Shown: positions 4,849 through 10,701 of the stretch, piece after piece
Position numbering within the stretch: the stretch's first letter is position 1
Layout of the letters: each line of letters starts with the position of its first letter
Assembly: GCA_902497215.1 (NCBI GenBank)
Contig: CABVEH010000019.1
Coordinates: 1 to 11,448 of the forward strand
DNA length: 11,448 nt
From: an uncultured Eggerthellaceae bacterium
GTDB lineage: Bacteria > Actinomycetota > Coriobacteriia > Coriobacteriales > Eggerthellaceae
Reading direction: 5' to 3'
Notes under the pieces: model-generated
Seen by the model: only the letters and a program-made list of their open reading frames with translations
The model's database searches: none
What the model was told of the DNA's origin: nothing
Translations under genes and position numbers: made by a program

Positions 4849-7221
4849 ATGAACAGCACGTCTGGAAACGAAACCGGAAGCGGCCAGCGCGAAGGCCGCC
4901 CGAGCGTCTTCTACAACCTTGACGCACTGTCCGACAGGCGTCCCGGGCCGGTTCTCGCCGCAGGTTACGGCAACCCGCTGAAGTCCGTGGTGCGGGCCGC
5001 CAACGACGCGCAGGTGCACCCTCTGTTCACCACCGCGACCGACGACAAGCTGCGCGGCTTCGCGTTCGGCGGGTCCACCAACCCGGTGAGCCTTGGGGCC
5101 AAGTTCAACGCGCGCCTGTTCGAGAACGAGTACGCCATTTTGAAGGCGGCCGAGGAATGCGAGGCGCGCACCATCCTGTGCGCGTCGAACGCCAAGCCGT
5201 CCGACCTTCTGGCCGAGGAATGCATAAGGCGCGGCATCCTGCTGCTCGTTCCGCTTTCGGGCGACAAGTCCATGAAGCTTTGGGAGCGCGCAACCACCGA
5301 CGTCATCGGCGACGACATAGAGTTGGCCGCGTCGGTGCTGCAGCCCGTGACGTGGCGCAGGTGCGCGCACTGCGGGCTTACCAGCGACAACAGGGAAGTG
5401 GTGGCACGCGGATACCGCTGTCCCGTTTGCGGCCAGCTGTCCAGGCTTTCCTCGGACGAGCGCATCGCGCTCACCTTCGACGAGGGCAGCGTGGAGGAAT
5501 GGTTCTCCGACGTCGAGGAGACCGACGCGCTCGGGTTCCCCGGCTTCGACGGCATAATCGAGAAGGCGCGCATGCGCAGCGGCTACGAGGAGGGCGTGCG
5601 CTGCGGAAGCGCGCGCATCAAGGGGATCCCGGTGGCGTTCGGGGTGATGGAGCCTTCCTTCATCATGGGGTCCATGGGCCACGTGGTGGGCGAGAGGCTT
5701 GCCCGCATGTTCGAACGCGCCATCGAGCAGGGCCTTCCCGTGGTGGTGTTCTCCGCGTCGGGAGGCGCCCGCATGCAGGAGGGGCTGGTCTCGCTCATGC
5801 AGATGGCCAAGGTCTCGGCCGCCGTGCAGGCGCATGGCGATGCAGGCCTGCTGTACGTTTCCGTGCTGACCGACCCCACCACCGGGGGAGTGACCGCGTC
5901 GTTCGCCACCTTGGGCGACGTCATGCTTGCCGAGCCCGGGGCCAACATCGGCTTCGCGGGAAGGCGCGTCATACAGGACACCATAAAGCAAGCCCTCCCC
6001 GACGACTTCCAAACGGCCGAGTTCGCGCTCGAGCACGGCCTGATCGACGCCATAGTCGAACGCGGGAGCATGCGCGACGCGCTCGAACAGCTTCTGAGAC
6101 TGCATGGCGACGGCAAGCGCCCGACATCCTACGTCGATCCCTCTGACGGAGACGGGGCGCAAGGTGCGTCAGGCGACGGCTCCGAGGCGGCAGACTCGTC
6201 GCAGGAGGAAGGCCAGCAGCCCATAGTGCTTCCCGAGGCCATACAGGGCATCATTGGCGCCGAGACGCTTCCTCCCTCGCTGGACAACATAGCCCGCGGG
6301 CTTGCCGACATAGGAAGCACGCTGGGCAAGTCGCTCACGGAGCAGGCAGGCAAGGCCGGGCTTTGGTGGGCCTTGCGCAACAAGGGCGTCGCCGACGCGC
6401 CCTACCTCAAGGAGTCGCAGTCCCAGCAGGGAGACCCATCCAACCACGCCTGGGCCAGCGTGCAGCTTGCGCGCAACGTGCACAGGCCCACCTCACGCTT
6501 CTACATTGACACCATGTTCGACGAGTTCGTCGAGCTTCACGGCGACCGGGCGTACGCGGACGACGGCGCCATCATCGGCGGCATAGGCCGTTTGGGCGAC
6601 CGCGTCGTCACCGTCGTCGCCGAGGAGAAGGGCTCCGACCTGAAGGACAAGATCGCGCGCAACTTCGGCTGCCCGCAGCCCGAGGGCTACCGCAAGGCGA
6701 TGCGTCTCATGCGCCAGGCCGAGAAGTTCGGGCGCCCCATCGTGTGCTTCGTGGACACCCAGGGTGCGTTCTGCGGGAAAGAGGCCGAGGAGCGCGGCAT
6801 GGGCAACGCCATAGCGGAAAGCCTGGCGCTTATGTCGGGGCTCACGGTGCCGGTGGTTTCCGTGGTGCTGGGCGAAGGCGGATCGGGCGGTGCGCTGGCG
6901 CTGGCCGTCGCCAACAAGGTGGCCATGCAGGAGAACGCAGTGTACTCGGTGCTTTCGCCGGAAGGCTTCGCCAGCATCCTGTGGAAGGACGGCTCGCGCG
7001 CCCCCGAGGCCGCCGAGGTCATGAAGATGAGCGCGCAGGACGCGCTTGCCATGGGCATCATCGAGGACATCGTGCCAGAAGGGCATGCCCCTGCGCACGA
7101 GAACCCCGAGCAGGCTGCCGCTGCCGTGTGGCTGTACGTGAAGGGTGCGCTCGACGAGCTGTCGCAGCTGGCCCCCGAAGACCTCAAGCAACAGCGCTAC
7201 GACCGCTTCCGCAAGTTCTAG
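4849..7221 (+). CDS. accDA: acetyl-CoA carboxylase carboxyltransferase, fused beta and alpha subunits (AccD-AccA) with an N-terminal extension
   Basis: This 790-residue protein should carry both halves of the carboxyltransferase that moves CO2 from carboxybiotin to acetyl-CoA, giving malonyl-CoA for FabD. Residues 172-194 form the AccD zinc ribbon (Cys172, Cys175, Cys191, Cys194; C-x2-C-x15-C-x2-C). The AccD core runs to about 425 with G-G-A-R-M-Q-E-G near 305, D-P-T-T-G-G-V and G-F-A-G-R-R-V-I. A Gly/Ser/Asp/Glu/Gln-rich linker spans about 430-457. AccA homology begins near Trp535 (V-Q-L-A-R, then F-V-E-L-H-G-D-R), with E-G-Y-R-K-A-M-R-L-M, G-E-G-G-S-G-G-A (675-682), S-P-E-G and a C-terminal Q-R-Y-D-R-F-R-K-F; the usual helical AccA N-terminus is not recognisable. 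Residues 1-165 are extra to AccD and may derive from biotin carboxylase. GAGGT (4839-4843) supports the start, 16 nt after fabZ. Confidence 0.93.
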   Translation: MNSTSGNETGSGQREGRPSVFYNLDALSDRRPGPVLAAGYGNPLKSVVRAANDAQVHPLFTTATDDKLRGFAFGGSTNPVSLGAKFNARLFENEYAILKAAEECEARTILCASNAKPSDLLAEECIRRGILLLVPLSGDKSMKLWERATTDVIGDDIELAASVLQPVTWRRCAHCGLTSDNREVVARGYRCPVCGQLSRLSSDERIALTFDEGSVEEWFSDVEETDALGFPGFDGIIEKARMRSGYEEGVRCGSARIKGIPVAFGVMEPSFIMGSMGHVVGERLARMFERAIEQGLPVVVFSASGGARMQEGLVSLMQMAKVSAAVQAHGDAGLLYVSVLTDPTTGGVTASFATLGDVMLAEPGANIGFAGRRVIQDTIKQALPDDFQTAEFALEHGLIDAIVERGSMRDALEQLLRLHGDGKRPTSYVDPSDGDGAQGASGDGSEAADSSQEEGQQPIVLPEAIQGIIGAETLPPSLDNIARGLADIGSTLGKSLTEQAGKAGLWWALRNKGVADAPYLKESQSQQGDPSNHAWASVQLARNVHRPTSRFYIDTMFDEFVELHGDRAYADDGAIIGGIGRLGDRVVTVVAEEKGSDLKDKIARNFGCPQPEGYRKAMRLMRQAEKFGRPIVCFVDTQGAFCGKEAEERGMGNAIAESLALMSGLTVPVVSVVLGEGGSGGALALAVANKVAMQENAVYSVLSPEGFASILWKDGSRAPEAAEVMKMSAQDALAMGIIEDIVPEGHAPAHENPEQAAAAVWLYVKGALDELSQLAPEDLKQQRYDRFRKF

Positions 7222-7261
7222 AATACTTCGTCCTTGACGGGCGAATTATTGCTTGACGCTG

Positions 7262-7287
7262 CGCGGACGCTCCTCGTCTGCGTTTTT
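7262..7287 (+). terminator. intrinsic terminator of the FAS II operon
   Basis: An 8-bp stem (CGCGGACG with CGTCTGCG, one G-U pair) with a CTCCT loop is followed at once by five T residues. It lies 41 nt after the accDA stop and before the glnN promoter, so it should end the operon transcript. Confidence 0.8.
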
Positions 7288-7292
7288 CGATC

Positions 7293-7307
7293 TGTTTCGC
7301 GCAAACA
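7293..7307 (+). promoter_or_regulatory. operator-like inverted repeat upstream of glnN
   Basis: TGTTT-CGCGC-AAACA is a 15-bp interrupted palindrome between the FAS II terminator and the glnN promoter. Three copies of AAACAT lie at 7303, 7310 and 7332, the first overlapping the right arm. This could be a binding site for a nitrogen regulator, but it does not fit the GlnR/TnrA site (TGTNA-N7-TNACA) or the actinobacterial GlnR box as I know them. Confidence 0.35.
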
Positions 7308-7351
7308 TTAAACATGGTCGAAAAACTCCTGAAACATTTCCAGTCAACAAT

Positions 7352-7360
7352 TGGTACTAT
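7352..7360 (+). promoter_or_regulatory. extended -10 promoter of glnN
   Basis: TGG-TACTAT has the TGn extension and a near-consensus -10 hexamer, 32 nt before the glnN ATG. No good -35 element is seen at normal spacing, as is common for extended -10 promoters. Transcription would start near 7367, downstream of the more distal in-frame start codon at 7351. Confidence 0.5.
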
Positions 7361-7382
7361 CGAAGCATCCGCAATTCGGACT

Positions 7383-7387
7383 AGGAG
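7383..7387 (+). promoter_or_regulatory. ribosome binding site deciding the glnN start
   Basis: AGGAG lies 5 nt before the ATG at 7393. The frame stays open back to a TTG at 7351, but that codon overlaps the likely promoter and has no ribosome site. Confidence 0.8.
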
Positions 7388-7392
7388 TGGCC

Positions 7393-9486
7393 ATGTCTAA
7401 GGTGATGGACATCTACGGAACACTGGTATTCGACGAGCACACGATGCAGGAGCGGCTGCCCTCCGCTACCTACAAGCGCCTGCTCAAGACCATCAAGGAG
7501 GGCGCGCCGCTCGACCTGGACGTGGCAAACGTGGTCGCTCATGCCATGAAGGAATGGGCCATCGAGCTCGGCGCCACGCACTACACGCACTGGTTCCAGC
7601 CGCTGTCGGGCATAACCTCGGAAAAGCACGACAGCTTCATCGACCCCATAGACGACGGCCATGCCATCATGACGTTCTCGGGCAAGGAACTCATCCAGGG
7701 CGAGCCTGACGCGTCGTCGTTCCCCTCGGGCGGCCTTCGCGCCACGTTCGAGGCGCGCGGCTACACCGCATGGGACCCCACCAGCTTCGCGTTCATCAAG
7801 GACGAGGTGCTGTGCATCCCCACCGCCTTCTGCTCGTACACGGGCGAGGCGCTGGACAAGAAGACGCCGCTCTTGCGCTCGATGAAGGCCATCGACGTGC
7901 AGGCCAATCGCGTGCTTGCGCTGTTCGGCGAGCCGCACCAGCGCGTAGTCACCACGCTGGGTGCCGAGCAGGAGTACTTCCTGATCTCCGAGAAGGACTT
8001 CGTGAAGCGGCTCGACCTGGTGCTGACGGGACGCACGATGTTCGGCTACTCGCCGTGCAAGGGGCAGGAGCTCGAAGAGCACTACTTCGGGGCCATCCGT
8101 CCGTCGGTCAACAACTTCATGAAGGAGCTCGACGACGAGCTGTGGAAGCTGGGCGTGCCTGCCAAGACGAAGCACAACGAGGTGGCGCCCTGCCAGCACG
8201 AGCTTGCGCCGCTGTTCTCGAACGCCAACCGAGCAGTAGACCAGAACCTGCTTACCATGGAGGAGATGAAGCTTCTCGCTAGCCATTACGGGCTGGTGTG
8301 CCTCGAGCACGAGAAGCCCTTCGAGCACATCAACGGCTCGGGCAAGCACAACAACTGGTCCATCTCCGCCAACGGCAAGAACCTGCTCGACCCGGGCGAG
8401 AACCCCATAGCCAACCTCCGCTTCATGGTGTTCCTCGCAGGTGTGGTGCAGGCCGTCGACGACTACCAGGAGCTGCTGCGCATGTCGGCCGCATCCGCCG
8501 GCAACGACCATCGCCTGGGGGCCAACGAGGCGCCTCCGGCCATAGTGTCGATGTTCCTCGGCGACGAGCTGGGACGCGTGGTGGACGCGCTGATCGGCGA
8601 CAACGACGACTACAAGTCGGCCAAGCGCACCGAGATGGACCTGGGAGTGGACGAGCTGCCGAACTTCCTGAAGGACAACACTGACCGCAACCGCACGTCC
8701 CCGTTCGCGTTCACCGGCAACAAGTTCGAGTTCCGCATGCCGGGGTCGCAGCAGAACCTGTCCGACTGCAACATGATCCTGAACACCGCCATGGCAAAGT
8801 CGCTGAAAGAGTTCGCCGACGAGATGGAAGGCGTCCCCGCCGACCAGTTCGAAGAGGCAGCGAGGGACTACGTCAAGCGCACGCTGCGCGACCACCAGCG
8901 CATCATCTTCAACGGCGACGGCTACTCCGACGAGTGGCCCATCGAGGCCGCCCGCCGCGGGCTTGCCAACAACAAGACCACTGCCGACGCGTTGCCGTGC
9001 TTCGTCTCCCAGAAGTCCATCGACCTGTTCGGCGAGTTCAACGTGCTCAGCGAGGTCGAGGTGCGCAGCCGCTACGAGGTGAAGCTGGAGAAGTACAACA
9101 AGACCTTGAACATCGAGATCCGCACGATGAAGCGCCTGGTGCGCCGCGACTACCTGCCCGCCATCAACCAGTTCGCCGCTGAGGTGGCCGAGAACCTTTG
9201 GAAGGTGAAGCAGGTCTGCCCCGAGGCCGACACCTCCGCGCAGGAGAAGAAGCTGAAGGCGCTGATGGACGGCGCTGCGGTCATCAACAAGCACCTGGCG
9301 AAGCTCCACGAGCTGCACTATGCCTCGCTCGAGATCGAGGACCAGCAGAAGCGAGCCGACATGAACGCGCACGAGATCATCCCCGTCATGGACGACCTGC
9401 GCGACGCCGTCGACGCCATGGAGATCATCGTCGCCCGCGAGCACTGGCCCGTGCCGACCTATAACGAGATCCTCTTCTACGCATAG
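7393..9486 (+). CDS. glnN: glutamine synthetase type III
   Basis: This 697-residue enzyme makes glutamine from glutamate, ammonia and ATP in the cytoplasm. Its size (types I and II are about 350-470 residues) and motifs place it in the GlnN (GSIII) family. These are G-A-E-Q-E-Y-F-L (from 190, metal-binding glutamates), H-N-E-V-A-P-C-Q-H-E-L-A-P (from 261), K-P-F-E-H-I-N-G-S-G-K-H-N-N-W-S (from 308), R-L-G-A-N-E-A-P-P-A-I, and N-K-F-E-F-R-M-P-G-S (from 443). The C-terminal 200 residues are rich in charged helices, as in other GSIII proteins. No adenylylation site of the GSI type is recognisable, so control is more likely by transcription or feedback (inference). It has its own promoter and is flanked by a terminator before and a long hairpin after, so it is probably monocistronic and not functionally tied to the FAS II genes. 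Confidence 0.95.
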   Translation: MSKVMDIYGTLVFDEHTMQERLPSATYKRLLKTIKEGAPLDLDVANVVAHAMKEWAIELGATHYTHWFQPLSGITSEKHDSFIDPIDDGHAIMTFSGKELIQGEPDASSFPSGGLRATFEARGYTAWDPTSFAFIKDEVLCIPTAFCSYTGEALDKKTPLLRSMKAIDVQANRVLALFGEPHQRVVTTLGAEQEYFLISEKDFVKRLDLVLTGRTMFGYSPCKGQELEEHYFGAIRPSVNNFMKELDDELWKLGVPAKTKHNEVAPCQHELAPLFSNANRAVDQNLLTMEEMKLLASHYGLVCLEHEKPFEHINGSGKHNNWSISANGKNLLDPGENPIANLRFMVFLAGVVQAVDDYQELLRMSAASAGNDHRLGANEAPPAIVSMFLGDELGRVVDALIGDNDDYKSAKRTEMDLGVDELPNFLKDNTDRNRTSPFAFTGNKFEFRMPGSQQNLSDCNMILNTAMAKSLKEFADEMEGVPADQFEEAARDYVKRTLRDHQRIIFNGDGYSDEWPIEAARRGLANNKTTADALPCFVSQKSIDLFGEFNVLSEVEVRSRYEVKLEKYNKTLNIEIRTMKRLVRRDYLPAINQFAAEVAENLWKVKQVCPEADTSAQEKKLKALMDGAAVINKHLAKLHELHYASLEIEDQQKRADMNAHEIIPVMDDLRDAVDAMEIIVAREHWPVPTYNEILFYA

Positions 9487-9507
9487 TGCAATAGGAAAGG
9501 TTTTTTC

Positions 9508-9615
9508 AGGAAGCCGTCTAGCAGCCAGTCTAGCCGTTCCAAGCGCGCCTTTCTCGTGGCACGAAGGCCACTCGAGCGCGCTTTCACGGCTATCTCGGCC
9601 ACTAGCCGGCTTCTT
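9508..9615 (+). repeat. 108-nt long imperfect inverted repeat after glnN
   Basis: The stretch can fold as one rod-like hairpin. The outer stem pairs 9508-9521 with 9602-9615 (13 pairs, one T/C mismatch). A second stem pairs 9531-9537 with 9586-9592 (7 bp), a third pairs 9541-9548 with 9576-9583 (8 bp), and a tip pairs 9556-9560 with 9567-9571. Unpaired bulges separate the stems. GTCTAGC occurs twice (9516 and 9528) in the left arm. Only a weak TTCTTC follows the right arm, so it is not a standard terminator. It could be a stabilising 3' end of the glnN mRNA, a structured RNA or a small mobile repeat. No flanking target duplication was seen. Confidence 0.65.
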
Positions 9616-9672
9616 CATGCAACAAGAAAAAGCAATACTCTTTTTATTTGGTTTCGACTTGCATGCGATGTC

Positions 9673-9678
9673 TATAAT
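9673..9678 (+). promoter_or_regulatory. -10 box of the ilvE promoter
   Basis: A perfect TATAAT lies 39 nt before the ilvE ATG at the end of an AT-rich stretch (9620-9680). The -35 element is not clear: TTGGTT at 9648 has a 19-nt spacer and TTTCGA at 9652 a 15-nt spacer. No T-box leader motif is seen between this box and ilvE. Confidence 0.6.
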
Positions 9679-9702
9679 TGAGTCTATTCGTCACTGATTC
9701 CG

Positions 9703-9709
9703 AAGGGGA
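9703..9709 (+). promoter_or_regulatory. ribosome binding site deciding the ilvE start
   Basis: AAGGGGA lies 8 nt before the ATG at 9718. An in-frame ATG at 9709 overlaps this site and so is unlikely to be used. Confidence 0.7.
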
Positions 9710-9717
9710 TGTTTACG

Positions 9718-10641
9718 ATGGCTGACATAACCGAAGTCGATTTCATATGGAAGAACGGCGAGTTGGTGCCGTGGGCCGAGGCCCAGACGCACGTGCTTTC
9801 GCACTCGCTGCACTACGGGTCGGGCGTGTTCGAGGGAATCCGCTGCTACAAGGACCCCGATTCCGACAAGAGCTTCGTCTTCCGCCTGGAAGACCACATG
9901 GCGCGCCTGCACCGCTCGTGCAAGATAGCCGCCATCGACCTGCCTTACAGCGTCGAGGAGCTTTGCCAGGCCACGGTCGACGTCATCCGCGCGAACAAGC
10001 TTCCTTCGTGCTACATCCGCCCGCTGGTCTACCGCGGCTACGGCGTCATGGGCGTCGACCCCACGGGCGCTCCCACCGACGTCATCATCGCGTGCTGGCC
10101 TTGGGACGCCTATCTAGGTCCCGACGCCCTCGAGAACGGCATCAAGGTCGGCATCTCGTCGTGGCGCCAGCGCTCCATCAACGCCATCCCTCCTGCCGTG
10201 AAGGCGACCGCGTCCTACTTCAACTCGCTCATGGCCAAGCTTGAGGCCAGGGCCCACGGCTATGGCGAGGCCATCATGCTGAACGAGGCGGGCCTCGTCT
10301 GCGAAGGAACGGGCGAGAACCTGTTCGTCGTCCGCGACGACATCCTTTCCACGCCTCCTCTTTCCGACGGCGTGCTCGAAGGCATCACGCGCGACAGCGT
10401 GATCGTGCTTGCCGAGGACCTGGACATCCCGGTGATCGAGGAAAGCCTCACGAGGTCCGACCTTTACGTCGCCGACGAGGTGTTCATGACCGGCTCGGCC
10501 GCTGAGCTTACGCCCATCGGCGAGGTGGACGACCGCAAGATCGGCAAGCCCGGTCCCATAACGAAGCAGCTTCAGGATAAGTTCTTCGACGTGTGCTACG
10601 GGCACGACCCGGAGTACTCCGACTGGTTGACGGAGATCTAG
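9718..10641 (+). CDS. ilvE: branched-chain amino acid aminotransferase
   Basis: This 307-residue class IV PLP enzyme exchanges amino groups between glutamate and the 2-oxo acids of isoleucine, valine and leucine. H-S-L-H-Y-G-S-G-V-F-E-G-I-R near the N-terminus, Lys162 in P-A-V-K-A-T-A-S-Y (Schiff base with PLP), E196 in C-E-G-T-G-E-N-L-F, G-I-T-R-D-S and Y-V-A-D-E-V-F-M-T-G-S-A-A-E are the family signatures; the lysine aligns with that of E. coli IlvE. Length equals E. coli IlvE (309). A D-amino acid transaminase or aminodeoxychorismate lyase is less likely given the length and the match to IlvE along the whole protein. It is followed after a palindrome by a citramalate synthase-like gene, which supports a role in isoleucine synthesis. 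Its own promoter precedes it. Confidence 0.92.
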   Translation: MADITEVDFIWKNGELVPWAEAQTHVLSHSLHYGSGVFEGIRCYKDPDSDKSFVFRLEDHMARLHRSCKIAAIDLPYSVEELCQATVDVIRANKLPSCYIRPLVYRGYGVMGVDPTGAPTDVIIACWPWDAYLGPDALENGIKVGISSWRQRSINAIPPAVKATASYFNSLMAKLEARAHGYGEAIMLNEAGLVCEGTGENLFVVRDDILSTPPLSDGVLEGITRDSVIVLAEDLDIPVIEESLTRSDLYVADEVFMTGSAAELTPIGEVDDRKIGKPGPITKQLQDKFFDVCYGHDPEYSDWLTEI

Positions 10642-10656
10642 GCCCGAGGATTCTTC

Positions 10657-10682
10657 AAGCGCCGCCCGATCGGGCGGCGCTT
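10657..10682 (+). terminator. perfect GC-rich palindrome between ilvE and cimA
   Basis: A 26-nt perfect palindrome (AAGCGCCGCCC, GATC, GGGCGGCGCTT) forms an 11-bp stem with a GATC loop, 15 nt after the ilvE stop. The sequence after it (CCTTTGG) is only mildly T-rich, and the next ATG is 19 nt away. It may be a partial terminator or an intercistronic stability hairpin; I am sure of the structure, less of the role. Confidence 0.6.
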
Positions 10683-10701
10683 CCTTTGGAATAGCCAGCG
10701 C

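Noticed and set aside
3048..4859. 603-codon open frame on the - strand across fabF and fabZ
   Set aside because: Shadow of GC-rich coding sequence; no ribosome site or family motif, and both sense genes are certain.
4849..5361. Phosphotransacetylase/phosphotransbutyrylase-like domain for the AccDA N-terminus
   Set aside because: The first strand-helix-strand could fit, but the later helix-strand-helix-strand-G-D-K order and the synteny with accC fit biotin carboxylase better. Kept only as an alternative to test.
4777..6162. 461-codon open frame on the - strand across accDA
   Set aside because: Same artefact; it lies opposite conserved AccD sequence with intact zinc ribbon and catalytic motifs.
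7351..7392. Longer glnN start at TTG 7351
   Set aside because: It overlaps the extended -10 box and would lie before the transcription start; the ATG at 7393 has a good ribosome site.
7381..9618. 745-codon open frame on the - strand opposite glnN
   Set aside because: It mirrors glnN codon for codon. GC-rich codon choice removes TTA, CTA and TCA from the sense frame and so stops from the antisense frame. The translation has no recognisable domain and is rich in Val, Leu, His, Arg and Gly, as such shadows are.
9627..9645. AT-rich hairpin AAAAAG/CTTTTT before ilvE, considered as a terminator
   Set aside because: Six weak pairs with a 7-nt loop are too unstable; it more likely reflects the AT-rich promoter region.
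9679..9717. T-box or amino acid attenuator leader before ilvE
   Set aside because: The stretch from the -10 box to the start is under 40 nt and lacks the T-box AGGGTGG-type motif or a leader peptide with Ile/Val/Leu codons.
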